Assembly (NCBI GenBank): GCA_963802765.1
Contig: CAWDJZ010000007.1
Span: 62,001 to 126,000 of the forward strand
Length of the DNA stretch: 64,000 nucleotides
Reading direction: 5' to 3'
Source: Gaiellasilicea sp963802765
GTDB lineage: Bacteria; Actinomycetota; Thermoleophilia; Gaiellales; Gaiellaceae
A program made the translations under genes and the position numbers. This document shows, piece by piece, positions 42,236-51,640 of this stretch (the stretch's first letter is position 1; each line of letters opens with the position of its first letter). The notes beneath the pieces are model-generated. The model was given only the letters and a program-made list of their open reading frames with translations. It was not told the DNA's origin and searched no databases.

Positions 42236-42769
42236 TCAGGCGGCCTTGAGAGTCGGCTGGCCGGGCGCCCAGGCGACCGGGCAGAGCGCGCCCGTGCGCA
42301 ACGCCTGGAGGAGCCGCAGCGTCTCGTCGGGGCTGCGGCCGACGCTCTGATCGGTAACACTCGCGTGGCGGAGGATGCCGTCCGGATCGATGACGAACGT
42401 GCCGCGCAGCGCAGATCCGTCAGCCTCCAGGACGCCGAACGCGTCCGCGAGCGCGTGTGCGGTGTCTGCGATGACGGGATACTCGATCCCGGCAAGCAAG
42501 GGGTGCGACTCGAACCACGCCTTGTGGCTCCAGTAGCTGTCGGTGCTCGCGGCGATCACGACCGCTTCCTCCGCGGCGAAGGCGGGCTCGAGCTCGGCGA
42601 ATGCGTGGAGCTCGGTCGGGCAGACGAACGTGAAGTCGCGCGGATAGAAGAAGAGGACGATCCAGCGGCCGCGATGGTCCTCGAGGTCCAGGTGCAGGGG
42701 CCCGTCCTCACCGCGCTGGTAGCACTCCGAGACGACGGCGGGAGCGGGCGTTCCGACTTTGACAGGCAT
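42236..42769 (-). CDS. Peroxiredoxin (AhpC/Prx1-like 2-Cys)
   Basis: A 177-residue thiol peroxidase. Seen: peroxidatic Cys in FYPRDFTFVCPTELHAF (about residue 50), FGVLEADGSALRGTFVIDPDGILRH, and a resolving Cys in TGALCPVAW near residue 163. It reduces H2O2 and organic peroxides. AhpD-type proteins are the usual reductants of actinobacterial AhpC; an AhpD-like selenoprotein is encoded 20 kb away, but a link is only a possibility. The leader ORF and ASCH gene follow downstream. Confidence 0.92.
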   Translation of the reverse strand: MPVKVGTPAPAVVSECYQRGEDGPLHLDLEDHRGRWIVLFFYPRDFTFVCPTELHAFAELEPAFAAEEAVVIAASTDSYWSHKAWFESHPLLAGIEYPVIADTAHALADAFGVLEADGSALRGTFVIDPDGILRHASVTDQSVGRSPDETLRLLQALRTGALCPVAWAPGQPTLKAA

Positions 42770-42990
42770 GGCATGTCCTTTCGGGACGGGTGAGCTCGGT
42801 CGGGGGCCGCCTCGGAACCGCCCGTTGTGACTACGTTTCCACAGTACGGTCGGGCGACCGGCCGGGCGTCGGCCGCACGGCCGAACCGCGACCGGCACGA
42901 GGAGGATCTTTCCTACCGCCCCGGTCGGCCGGAATGACGACCGTTACAACGGGGGCAAGCCTCGATTGCGAACAAGGTTCCGCGCGCGGC

Positions 42991-44034
42991 TCAGGCCTGC
43001 GTGTCGAGGCCGCTGACGCCCCACGTGTCCGACAGTACGTACCCCTCGGGGAAGGGATCGTCCGGGTCGAGGTAGAGCTGGAAGACGCCGGTGATCCAGG
43101 CGCTGCCGCGGATCGCCGGGACGATCGCCGGACGATCTCCGACACGTGTCTCGGCGACGATCCGCCCAGCGAAGGTCGAGCCGAGGGGGGAGGCATGCGT
43201 CATCTCGTCGCCCACTCCCATCAGGCCCCGCGCGTGCAGGACAGCCATCCGGGCCGACAGCCCGGTCCCGGTGGCCGACCGGTCGAGCCGGCCGGGCGCG
43301 ACGACGACGGCGTTTCGCGTCACCGCGCCGATGCCCTGCCACGGCGCCGCGAGCTGCACGATGCTCACGCCTGCGATCGCGGCGCTCTCCGGATGCGTGC
43401 AGGGAACCTGCTCACGTGCCGCAGCGCGGATCCGTTCCCCCGTGAGGGAGAGGTCGCGCGCCTCGTCCGGCTCGAGCGCGAACCCGAGCGCCTGCGCGTC
43501 GGCGATCGCGTACCACATACCGCCGTAGGCGACGTCGACGGTCACCGTGCCGATCCCATCGACCTCGAGCGGGGCGTCGAGACGGTCGACGAAAGAGGGC
43601 ACGTTCGTCAGCTCGACGCTCTCGCAGCGGCCGTCGCGGCACGACGCACGCGCCTCGACGACGCCGCCCGGCGCCTCGAGCCGGACAATCGTCTCCGGCT
43701 CGCGCAGCTCGATCATCCCGGTCTCGAGCAGAACGGTCGTCGTACAGATCGCGTTCGAGCCGGACATGGCCGGATACTCGGTCGGCTCCATGATGATGAA
43801 GCCCGCGTCGCAGTCGGGCCGCGTCGCAGGGACGAGGAGGTTGGCGTGACAGGCGACGCTGCCCCTCGGCTCGCGCAGCAGCAGCCGTCGCAGGCCGTCG
43901 CCCTCGCGCTGCAGCGCCTGCATCTGCTCGAGCACCGTCGCACCGGGAGGCGGCAAGACACCACCGACGACGACGTTGCCGACCTCGCCGCCGGCGTGGC
44001 AGCCGACCACGGTGATCACGCGCCGCGACCGCAC
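42991..44034 (-). CDS. Proline racemase / hydroxyproline epimerase family protein
   Basis: A 347-residue member of the proline racemase family. Seen: VVGCHAGGEVGNVVVGGV, MEPTEYPAMSGSNAICTTTVLL, AYGGMWYAIADA, DRSATGTGLSARMAVL and GSTFAGRIV. In racemases and epimerases the two acid/base residues are Cys (M-C-G-H and D-R-S-P-C-G-T-G). Here the first is Ser (MSGSNA) and the second Thr (DRSATGTG). So neither classical Cys is present; it may act as a dehydratase or on another substrate. MOSC-domain gene upstream. Confidence 0.85.
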   Translation of the reverse strand: MRSRRVITVVGCHAGGEVGNVVVGGVLPPPGATVLEQMQALQREGDGLRRLLLREPRGSVACHANLLVPATRPDCDAGFIIMEPTEYPAMSGSNAICTTTVLLETGMIELREPETIVRLEAPGGVVEARASCRDGRCESVELTNVPSFVDRLDAPLEVDGIGTVTVDVAYGGMWYAIADAQALGFALEPDEARDLSLTGERIRAAAREQVPCTHPESAAIAGVSIVQLAAPWQGIGAVTRNAVVVAPGRLDRSATGTGLSARMAVLHARGLMGVGDEMTHASPLGSTFAGRIVAETRVGDRPAIVPAIRGSAWITGVFQLYLDPDDPFPEGYVLSDTWGVSGLDTQA

Positions 44035-44053
44035 CGCCGACTCCGCTCCGGAC

Positions 44054-44695
44054 CTAGAGCTTGCGGACCGCGTCGCCGGGCCGGACCGTGCCCGGTTCGA
44101 CGATGAATGCGTTGATGCCGCGCAGGTTCAGGCCTCGGTGTGCCCTCGTGTTGACGAACCGGTGGGCCGCGCCGCCAAAGCGCGCGTGGAACTTCGCGCA
44201 GCCGGTGTGCGGCTCGGCGCTCACCTCGATGACGGCCGAGCCCAGTTCGAGCCTCGTGCCGGGCGGCAGGTTCGCGGCGGTCAGGTCGAAGTCGACGTAG
44301 AGCTGGTCTCCGGCGAGCGCCCAGCGCTCCCGGTCGCCGGCGGCGACGAGGTGGATCACGCGGGCGTTCATCAGGGTCAGCTGGGCATTCGGATTGGCGG
44401 AGCCGTCCGGTGTCCGGCTGCTACCGCGCGTGCTCCAGCTGTCGCCGACGAGGCCGACCGCGAGGTCGAGCGTCGCCTCGTCGAGCACCTCTCGCTCTCC
44501 CTCGGCGGGCCGGCGCGCGATCAGCTCGACGGTTCCCTCGCCCGCAGGTGAGCTCAGGATCTCGTCGAGGCCCGCCTCGAGCTCCTCCTGATCGAGGTGC
44601 CGCGCGGCGCGTTGGCTGCCGGTTTCGAGCACGAGAACGGTTCTATCACGCGGGCGTGAGCGCGCGGTTAGCGCCGCGTTAGCGACGAAGCGCAT
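44054..44695 (-). CDS. MOSC-domain protein
   Basis: A 213-residue protein with a MOSC (molybdenum cofactor sulfurase C-terminal) beta-barrel. Seen: the conserved cysteine segment PHTGCAKFHARFGGAAHRFVN and LNLRGINAFIVEPGTVRPGDAVR. MOSC proteins move sulfur or oxygen on the molybdenum cofactor or act on N-hydroxylated compounds. ATG 44695 with GAGG 5 nt upstream is preferred over TTG 44713. It is coupled, 20 bp, to the proline-racemase-like gene. Confidence 0.82.
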   Translation of the reverse strand: MRFVANAALTARSRPRDRTVLVLETGSQRAARHLDQEELEAGLDEILSSPAGEGTVELIARRPAEGEREVLDEATLDLAVGLVGDSWSTRGSSRTPDGSANPNAQLTLMNARVIHLVAAGDRERWALAGDQLYVDFDLTAANLPPGTRLELGSAVIEVSAEPHTGCAKFHARFGGAAHRFVNTRAHRGLNLRGINAFIVEPGTVRPGDAVRKL

Positions 44696-44726
44696 CGTCG
44701 CCTCAGTCGTCAAGGAGGAGATGAAG

Positions 44727-46891
44727 ATGCAGGGCTACGTAGCAGCGGTGTTCGCGGCGATCGTCTTCGCCGCTTCGGGTGCGGCCGACAGTGCCGCGCA
44801 GCCGTCGTCGCCGTACGCGATCGACGTGAGCGTGCTGACAGGTCCGCAGGGAGGCGAGCTGACGATCGACGTCGATGCCGCCGCGGAAACCGTCGGCGCG
44901 CGGTCGTTCGAGCACGTGCACGTCTCATTGCGGTCGACTCTCGCTCAGGAGAAGATCGTCAACCTGAACGACGTGCCGGCGCCGAACGGCGTGGCGACGA
45001 TCGAGCTCGGGCCGCTCGAGCGCGGCGCGGCGGTGGGAGTGGTGGTGCAGGTGGGCGGGGAGCCGTCGTCCCGGACCGTGGTTCTCCGCGGTGAGGCGAC
45101 CGCGAGGCTCCGGCCCGATCTCGTCGTCGCGGCCGTGCACGCGCCCCCGCAGACGCTGACGACGCGCCCGGTCGACGTCGTCGCCGACGTCGCGGAGCTG
45201 AACGGCGATACCGCCGCGCAAGCGACGCTGACGCTCATGCTCGGGCCGACGCCGCTCGCGGAGTCGAAGACGGTGACCGTCGCCGCCGGCGGGACGAAGT
45301 CGGTGACCTTCGAGGGCGTGAAGCTCGAGTCCGCGATGTCCTCCGAGCTGACAGTGTCGCGTGGCCGACGCCGACCCGTACGAGACGGACGCGACGAACA
45401 ACTCGCGAACGCGCCGGATCGAGGTGACCGAGCACGAGCTCGTCCGCTCGAACGTGCTCGTCCCGAGCCTGGGCGGCTACGGCGCCCAGTTCAACAACCA
45501 CGTCTACGCCCCGATCACGCCGTGGCCCGCCGGGACCGGCTACGGCGATTTCGAGGCCAAGGCGAAGGCGCTTCAGCCGCACTCGTCCGCATTTTCTACA
45601 ACGACAACTGGGACGGAACCGGGACGGCCGCTCCCGAACTGGCCGGAGAACTACGCGTCGTTCGTCAAGGTCGTCGACCTGGCGCAGGAGGCCGGCGCGA
45701 CGATCAACATCACGCTACCAGAATCGCGGGAACGCGAGATCCACGCCCGGTCCGTCCATGGCGCGAGTTCGCCGACGTGCTCGAGGACCTGGTTCGCAAT
45801 CAGCGGCCTCACGAACGTGCGCTGGGTGGACGGTCGAGAACGAGCCGAACACCGGCGGGTCGCCGCGGTGACGCTCGAGCAGTACGAACGTGCTCGTACC
45901 GACGCTCTGACGCAGCAGCTCCGTGACGCGCGGCCTGCGCGACCACATCCGCCTGATGGGCCGCGACCTGGTCGAGAACGCAGGCGTCCCGACGCGGACG
46001 CACTACGTCTGGATCGCAGTACATCGCCGAGCAACATGGGCGACGTCCTCGACGCGTACTGGGGCAGCACATCTACTGGTTCTACTGGGACATCCCGCGG
46101 ATGGAGCTCGAGTACCGGCTCCGGGACATCTGGCACCTACTGAACGAGGCGATTCCGCCAGAGCAGCGGAAGCCCGACGTACATCATGGAGTTCGGCATC
46201 CGCGGGATCGCGAACGCTGCCCAGGCAAGCCGTCGATCGCGACCGCGCTACTACGCAGCGATCCCGCGTGCCCGAGATCTCGGCGGACGAACATCGGCGG
46301 CGTTCCAGCACGTTCTGGTTCGACCATCGTCTCTGCGCAACTCGGCTATATCGGCGCGGTCGAAGTGGGATGCGTACTGGGGCCGTCTACGACCGCACAT
46401 TGTACCGCCGCAGGTCGTACTGGACTGATCGCGCCCGCCGACGGAGGGCTGGCCGCTCTGACGCCCGTCGTACCACTCGCTGCGCTGCTCTTCCAGACGA
46501 CCCTGCGCGGGCTGGCAGGTCGATCAGCGTCGGCGCCGTGGGACGACGAACGACTGGACCGTCGACACATACGGGATCGACGGCCACTCGATCAAGGACA
46601 CGCCCGAGAAGGAGATCGCCGCCTACGCAGGCCCGAGACGGTGAGCTGACGCATCCTCGGCCTCGACACGAACGGCAGGGCGCTGAACAGCGACGTCCGA
46701 CCGAACCGCCGTCGCAGTACAGCATCGGCGGCCTCCCGGCGCTGACCGCCGTTCAACCTCGCGCTCTGGAACGCGCCGGCGAACGGGAAGAACTCGCTCG
46801 CCGGCACGGTCACGACGGACGCAGCCGGTGTCGCCCGCTTCGAGGTGCCGCTCCATGCCGCGTTCGCGCTGACGACGGTGCCCGTCTCCTA
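44727..46891 (+). pseudogene. Secreted glycoside-hydrolase-like protein, many frameshifts
   Basis: An exported protein broken by many single-base shifts. The first 210 codons are intact: signal peptide (VAAVFAAIVFAASGAADSAAA style) and beta-sandwich domains. From 45356 the frame changes every 50-100 bp, yet joining frames gives good barrel-like sequence (GGYGAQFNNHVYAPITPWPAG, VRIFYNDNWDGT, NWPENYASFVKVVDLAQEAG, HIYWFYWDIPRMELEYRL) and a coherent end ALTTVPVS and TAG at 46889. It looks like a TIM-barrel glycosidase. The residues look unmutated, so sequencing indels are more likely than decay. AAGGAGG lies before ATG 44727. Confidence 0.65.
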
Positions 46892-46900
46892 GCGCTGGCT

Positions 46901-46926
46901 GAAGGGGCGCCTTCGGGCGCCCCTTC
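46901..46926. terminator. Bidirectional hairpin terminator with UUCG loop
   Basis: GAAGGGGCGCC and GGCGCCCCTTC (11 bp) around a TTCG tetraloop, between two convergent genes. The DUF1697 gene stop overlaps the hairpin. Confidence 0.65.
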
Positions 46927-47461
46927 ACTCGCTCGCGAGCTCGAGCAGCTTGACGACGGTGTTCCAGTTGCGGGCGGTCGAGACGACCCCGAGACGCGAG
47001 TCGTCGAGGAGCTTCCCGAGGGGCGAGCGCTGGATGCCGTTCGGGTACCAGGCGTAGATCTCGCGGCCGCTGATCGCGACTCGCTCCGGCGCGACGTCCG
47101 CAGCCTCGAGCTCGCGCGCGACGGCGGCCGGCAGCCGCCGCGAGAGGAAGCTGACGACGTGGCGGGATCCGTCCGTCGCAACCTTTCGGAGCGGGTTGTG
47201 CTCGACCACCTTCGCCAGCTCGGCCCGCGTGCGTACGAGCACCGAGATGTCGAAGCCGAAGCGCTCGGCCAGCTGCCGTTCGAGCGTCCGCTCGAGCCGT
47301 CGTGGCGACAGCGTGCTCGAAAGGACGACGTTGCCGCTCTGCAGGTGCGTGCGCACGTCCTCGTAGCCGTGGCCGTCGAGCAGCTCGCGCAGATCGGCCA
47401 TCCCGACTCGTCGCTTGCTCGCGAGGTTGATGCCGCGGAGGAGGGCGATCTGTCGTGGCAC
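46925..47461 (-). CDS. DUF1697 family protein
   Basis: A 178-residue protein. Seen: QIALLRGINLASKRRVGMADLRELL at the start, YEDVRTHLQSGNVVLSS, and a C-terminal stretch ending AISGREIYAWYPNGIQRSPLGKLLDD and RNWNTVVKLLELA, the complete DUF1697 pattern. Function unknown. It starts at GTG 47461, 4 nt after the methyltransferase stop, and is the last gene of a minus-strand group. Confidence 0.88.
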   Translation of the reverse strand: MPRQIALLRGINLASKRRVGMADLRELLDGHGYEDVRTHLQSGNVVLSSTLSPRRLERTLERQLAERFGFDISVLVRTRAELAKVVEHNPLRKVATDGSRHVVSFLSRRLPAAVARELEAADVAPERVAISGREIYAWYPNGIQRSPLGKLLDDSRLGVVSTARNWNTVVKLLELASE

Positions 47462-47465
47462 GTGG

Positions 47466-48128
47466 CTAGGGCCGGCGCGCGACGCCCAGCACGTAGGGCG
47501 CCGACGTGATCGTGAGGGCGGACGAGGAGTGGAACCCGCGGTCGAGCGAGACGATCCGGAATCCGGCCGCGCGAATCGACGCCTCCGTGTCGCGGGTCGT
47601 CCGGCAGCCGCCGAGCGCCCGCGTCCAGAAGAGTGTGTCGACGGCACGCTGGAGCCCGCGGAAGGAGGCCCGCTCCGAGCCGACGTGCTCCCAGAAGCGG
47701 AGCTCGCCGCCGGGAACGAGCACGCGCTTGAGCTCACCGAGCGCTCGGGCGGGGTCGGGCACCGTGCAGAGGACTCCCATCACGACGGCTGCATCGAAGG
47801 CGCCGTCCTCGGCCGGGACCGCATCGGCGACTCCGGCGACGACGTCGATCGGAACCGAGGCGTCGCGCGCTCGCGTGCCGGCCTCCGCGCGTGCGAGCGC
47901 GTCGGGCTCGACGGCGAGCAGACTCTCGACTGTGGACGGATAGTGCTCGAACGAGCGGCCGTCGCCGCTTCCGACCTCGACCACGCGTCCGCGCAACCCC
48001 GCGAGCAGGCGTCGTCGCAGCTCACGCGCGACCGGGTCGGGCCGACGCTGCTCCTGTCTCTCGAGGTAGCGGGCGAAGCGCGACTGCTGCGGGCCGTAGA
48101 GCGGCGGTTGCGTCGACGCGCCGCGCAA
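47466..48128 (-). CDS. Class I SAM-dependent methyltransferase
   Basis: A 220-residue methyltransferase (UbiE/methyltransf-11 type). Seen: SAM motif I VVEVGSGDGRSFEHY, an acidic residue ending strand 2 (LLAVEPDAL), VPAEDGAFDAAVVMGVLCTVPDP and PGGELRFWEHV. The substrate is unknown. The start TTG 48128 is the first plausible one after the glyoxalase stop. No ATG/GTG fits and the same frame is open far upstream only by GC-bias. Confidence 0.85.
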   Translation of the reverse strand: MRGASTQPPLYGPQQSRFARYLERQEQRRPDPVARELRRRLLAGLRGRVVEVGSGDGRSFEHYPSTVESLLAVEPDALARAEAGTRARDASVPIDVVAGVADAVPAEDGAFDAAVVMGVLCTVPDPARALGELKRVLVPGGELRFWEHVGSERASFRGLQRAVDTLFWTRALGGCRTTRDTEASIRAAGFRIVSLDRGFHSSSALTITSAPYVLGVARRP

Positions 48129-48133
48129 GCGAG

Positions 48134-48511
48134 TCAGGAGCGGGAACGCTCGATCAGCTCGACCCGGTAACCGTCCGGGTCGCGGACGAACGCGATGAAG
48201 GAGCCTCCCTCGCGCACCTGGTACTTGGGCCGCTCGGGCTCGATCCCCTGTGCCGCGAGCCGCTCCAGCGTCGCGTCCATGTCGTCGACGGTGATCGCGA
48301 TGTGGCCGTAGCCGGTCCCGATCTCGTAGTCGTCGACGCCGAAGTTGTACGTCAGCTCGAGCCGTTCGCCGTCGCCGGGCAGGCCCATGAAGACGTTGAT
48401 CGCTTCCTCGCGGATCGGCATCCGGTGCCGCTCTTCGAAGCCGAGGGCCGAGTAGAAGGCGACCGAGCGGTCGATGTCGGTGATCCGGTAGCAGGTGTGG
48501 ATGAGCTCCAT
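48134..48511 (-). CDS. gloA: Lactoylglutathione lyase (glyoxalase I)
   Basis: A 125-residue VOC enzyme converting the methylglyoxal-thiol hemithioacetal to S-lactoyl thiol. Seen: LIHTCYRITDIDRSVAFYSALGF with the first metal His, ERLELTYN (Glu), GYGHIAITVDD (His), FIAFVRDPDGYRVELIE (Glu): all four metal ligands. GGAGG is 9 nt before ATG 48511. Glutathione use in this lineage is uncertain, so another thiol may serve. Confidence 0.93.
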   Translation of the reverse strand: MELIHTCYRITDIDRSVAFYSALGFEERHRMPIREEAINVFMGLPGDGERLELTYNFGVDDYEIGTGYGHIAITVDDMDATLERLAAQGIEPERPKYQVREGGSFIAFVRDPDGYRVELIERSRS

Positions 48512-48566
48512 GTGTGCGTTCCTCCGCGGTCGCGCTTCGCGCGCTGCGCGAGCGTTCCAAGACCTG

Positions 48567-50087
48567 GTGCACGAACGTGACCACCACTCGCCGGTTGACG
48601 GCTCGACCTGCCTCGGTGGCGTTCGTGGCGATTGGGTTCGACAGGCCGTGGGGGACGATTCGCGGAGTTGCCGCGAAGCCGCCGGCGCGCCTCAGCTGGG
48701 CACAGACCTGTTGCGCGCGCGCGGAGGAAAGCGTCATCGGGTCGGCGGGACTCGGCGGCCACGTGGCCGTGTAGCCGTCGCAGCGCATGCCGACGATTGC
48801 CACCATGCGCTTGCGCAGGTTGTCGACGAAGCTCTGGCCGAGTGGGGTGAGGATCGGCTGGTCGGGCACCCACGAGCCCGGGGTGGTAACGACCCGCTCG
48901 ACTGCGAGCACGGCGCGCGCGGCCTTCACGCCCGCACCGCACGCTCGTTGGACGCCGTCCGGCAAACGGCGCGCACGTCGACGACGACCCCGCCTATCTG
49001 CTTCGAGAGGAGCTGCTCCCCCTTAGGCTGAATGCCGACCCGGATCACCATCTGCCCTCTGCCGCCCGCAGGGGCACGTGCGAGGCCGCGGGCGACGACG
49101 ATGTTCTGCGGCCCTCGCGACCTACAGCTCGATCACGCACGACTGGATCTGATCGTCCTGCATCTTGGTGATGATCTCGTCCGCAGCGGCTCCGCCACCG
49201 GACCGGCAGGCTGGGCCGGCTGCTCTGGGCGAGCGGGCTGGGCTGGCTGTTCGGCTGCGCGGCTCCTCCGGGGCTCCGGGCTGGGCCGCCAGCTCCGGGA
49301 GCGCGTTCTTCGGCGGCAGCACGATCACCACCGGTGTGTCGATCTCGACCGGCGGAGGCTCCGGCGCCGCCGCGGGAGAGCAGATCCCGTACAGGCGTGC
49401 CGAGCGCGCCGGTGTTTTCCGTCAGACGTTCTTGGTGCCGTTGCTGCGGTTTCCGAGTCGAACGCGTCGCGGCAGTCGAAATTGACGGCGCAGCTAGGCG
49501 TGCTCGCCTCGTTGCTCCCGGAAGACGTGTTCTCGCCGAGATCGCGCTCGACATCGATCCCGTTGTTCGCAGCGCCGCTCGTCGTATTCGCCTCGATCAG
49601 CGGTCCTGTCGTCGCATCGACGACGATCGCGCGCTTGCCGCCCGTAACCGTATTGGCGCGAACGACGACGCGCTCGGGACTGTCGGCTCGACACTCGCGA
49701 GGTAAGATGCCCTCGTGTTGTCGGAGAACCGTGTTGTTCGACACGGTGACGTCGCCGAGCGCACCGAAGAGCAGAAGCCCGGTTGAGGTCGCGTCCTCCG
49801 TTCCGGTGTAAGCGTTCGCGGAGACCGTGTTGCCGGAGACGGTGGCTGTGGCGCGGCGGCTGATCTGTATCCCGTTCTGGGCGATCGCGGTCGTCGGGCC
49901 GGCCCGGTGTCGTGTTCCCTGTGATCGTCGCCGCCGAGCCGGTTCCGTCGACGAGGATCCCGGTCTTCTGGTAGGCGGAGATCGTGTTGTTGGTGATCGT
50001 CGCCGTGCCGGACGTGCCGTCGACGTGCGGCCGACCCGGATCCCGGTTCCCAGCTGGAGCTGGCGACGTTCCGCGAAGACTACGGCC
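48567..50087 (-). pseudogene. Secreted beta-helix / OmpA-like protein, frameshifted and truncated
   Basis: One long protein can be read only by changing frame several times. Its 5' part (49325-50080) shows right-handed beta-helix repeats (TATVSGNTVSANAYTG, NTVTGGKRAIVVDATTG, NTTSGAANNGIDVERD). Its 3' part (48567-48965) is an OmpA-like peptidoglycan-binding domain (LTPLGQSFVDNLRKRM, LSSARAQQVCAQLRRAG, NRRVVVTFVH). No start codon or signal peptide is found; the 5' end runs into the PadR gene. The frames stay readable, so sequencing indels are likely, but the missing N-terminus suggests true truncation too. Confidence 0.6.
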
Positions 50088-50621
50088 TCACCGACGCGAC
50101 CTGACCTGGTCGGCGGCCCACTCCGCCCACTCGAGCCGCGCCCGGGTCGTGCGTAGGCCGAGCTCGAGCGCGACCCGGTAGGCACGCTGCTTGGGCGAGT
50201 CCGGGTCCTCTTGCTCGGCGATCGCCTCCAGCTCGGCCAGGACGGTACGGGCACGCTCCGCTTCGCCCTGGAGGTATGCGTCCGCCTCCTCCGGCTCGAG
50301 CAGCCAGAGGAAGAAGAGCCGCAGCGCCGCCTCGTTCCGGACCGTACGCGACGGCTCGGTCTCGCGGAGCCAGCGGCGCACCTCGGCGCGGCCGACCTCG
50401 GTCAGCTCGTACGGACGGCCGCCGCGCGGCAGCGACTCGCCCTCGCGGATCAGCCCCGCCGCGCGCAGCTTCGCCAGCTCGGGGTAGATCTGGCTGTGGC
50501 TTGCCGGCCACGCATACGCGAGCGACTGCTCGAAGTGCTTGAGCAGCCCGTAGCCGGTGCGGGGGCCCTCGGCGAGCAGCCCCAGCAGCGCATGGCCCAG
50601 CGTACCTGTCACTCTTGACAT
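50088..50621 (-). CDS. PadR family transcriptional regulator
   Basis: A 177-residue regulator. The N-terminal winged helix (LGHALLGLLAEGPRTGYGLLKHFEQSL...SHSQIYPELAKLRAAGLI) is followed by the C-terminal helical domain of PadR/Vir (RLFFLWLLEPEEADAYL). It represses neighbouring genes in response to small molecules or stress. A perfect palindrome TGACATGTCA overlaps its own start codon and lies in front of the divergent hydrolase gene, which is a likely target. Confidence 0.9.
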   Translation of the reverse strand: MSRVTGTLGHALLGLLAEGPRTGYGLLKHFEQSLAYAWPASHSQIYPELAKLRAAGLIREGESLPRGGRPYELTEVGRAEVRRWLRETEPSRTVRNEAALRLFFLWLLEPEEADAYLQGEAERARTVLAELEAIAEQEDPDSPKQRAYRVALELGLRTTRARLEWAEWAADQVRSRR

Positions 50622-50625
50622 GTCA
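50616..50625. promoter_or_regulatory. Candidate PadR operator
   Basis: TGACATGTCA, a perfect 10-bp palindrome, covers the ATG of the PadR gene and lies 27 bp before the divergent GTG 50652. Confidence 0.5.
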
Positions 50626-50651
50626 TATCAGCCCTGTTAGACGTTCGTGGC

Positions 50652-51371
50652 GTGAAACGCGCCCTCCTGCTCCTCGCGCTGGTGGCGGTGACCGCGTCTA
50701 CTGCGGGCGCCGAAACGGAGCGGTCGAAACATCAGTGCGTCCGCGGCGGCGAGCTCTGGTTCTACGCTGCGGACGGGACGAAGCTCGTCGGTCACCGCTT
50801 CGGGAAGGGAACCACCGCGGTCATCCTCGCGCACCAGTCCGACGGCGACCTCTGCGAGTGGCTGCCGTATGCGCGCCGACTCGCGGCCAAGGGCTACTTC
50901 GCCTTCCCGATCGACTTCCGCGGCTCCGGTTTCTCGCAGCGCCGGACCGGTCCCGCCGCGAACCGGCTCGCCGCGGATCTCGCCGCCGCGGTGAAGGAGC
51001 TGCGCCGGCTCGGCAAGCGCAAGGTCTTCCTCGTCGGCGCCTCGATGGGCGGGATCGCCTCGCTCGTCGCCGGCGCGAACGTGAAGCCGCCGGTCGACGG
51101 CGTCGTCAGCATCTCGTCCCCGGCCCGCTTCCGCGGCCTGGACGCGGCCGCGACGGCGCCCCGGCTACGCGTGCCGGTGCTCTACCTGGCCGCGGAAGGC
51201 GACGACAACGCCGGCTACGACTTCTCGCAAGACGCGGAGGCGATGCACGCGGCGACCGCCTCGTCGGACAAGCGCCTCGAAGTGCTGCCCGGCACGCTCC
51301 ACGGCGTCGGCCTCGTCGCCGGGTCGAGCCGGGCGCGGACGCTCGTCGAAGGATTTCTCGCGGAGCGCTGA
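50652..51371 (+). CDS. Secreted alpha/beta hydrolase (dienelactone-hydrolase-like)
   Basis: A 239-residue exported hydrolase. Seen: signal peptide (RALLLLALVAVTASTAGA), VILAHQSDGDLCEWLPYARRLA, IDFRGSGFS, nucleophile elbow GASMGG at about residue 133, Asp in EGDDNAG, His in GTLHGVGL. Substrate unknown. TAGACG lies 8 nt before GTG 50652. It is divergent from the padR-like gene and probably controlled by it. Confidence 0.87.
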   Translation: MKRALLLLALVAVTASTAGAETERSKHQCVRGGELWFYAADGTKLVGHRFGKGTTAVILAHQSDGDLCEWLPYARRLAAKGYFAFPIDFRGSGFSQRRTGPAANRLAADLAAAVKELRRLGKRKVFLVGASMGGIASLVAGANVKPPVDGVVSISSPARFRGLDAAATAPRLRVPVLYLAAEGDDNAGYDFSQDAEAMHAATASSDKRLEVLPGTLHGVGLVAGSSRARTLVEGFLAER

Positions 51372-51420
51372 CACTCCCGGACGCGGGCTAGCCGCGCGGG
51401 CTAGCCGCGTCCGGGAAGTG
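51372..51420. terminator. Near-perfect 20-bp hairpin between convergent genes
   Basis: CACTCCCGGACGCGG-GCTAGCC pairs with its reverse complement across a 4-nt loop, with one unpaired base per side. It starts right after the hydrolase stop and reaches into the end of the small gene on the other strand. Confidence 0.6.
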
Positions 51421-51610
51421 CCGAGCTCACCTGGCCGGGAGCGGTGGTTGCCGCGTCGAGTCGGTCCGCGACGCGCCGGAGAGATCGCGCCATTCGCCTG
51501 CGGGCCGGGTCGACGCCGGTGAGCCTGCGGGCGGCTGCCGACGCCTGCAGATTCTGCTGCCGGTCGTGGGTGAGCTGGTGGAGAAGATCGGAGGTGAGGG
51601 AGGAATGCAT
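51401..51610 (-). CDS. Small hypothetical protein (69 aa)
   Basis: A 69-residue protein starting MHSSLTSDLLHQLTHDRQQN, similar in style to short actinobacterial proteins that begin with M-H-x-x-L-x-x-x-L-A-x-x-H and are followed by a basic C-terminal part. Unknown function. It is divergent from the ArsR-type regulator, with an inverted repeat between them, so it may be regulated by it. Confidence 0.5.
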   Translation of the reverse strand: MHSSLTSDLLHQLTHDRQQNLQASAAARRLTGVDPARRRMARSLRRVADRLDAATTAPGQVSSALPGRG

Positions 51611-51640
51611 GGGTCACCTGTCTTTCGACGTTCGTGAACT

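Noticed and set aside
47466..48965. 500-codon minus-strand open frame covering glyoxalase I and the methyltransferase
   Set aside because: Only its two ends are coding in this frame (OmpA-like piece and methyltransferase). The middle is the real gloA gene in another frame; long open frames are common at this GC content.
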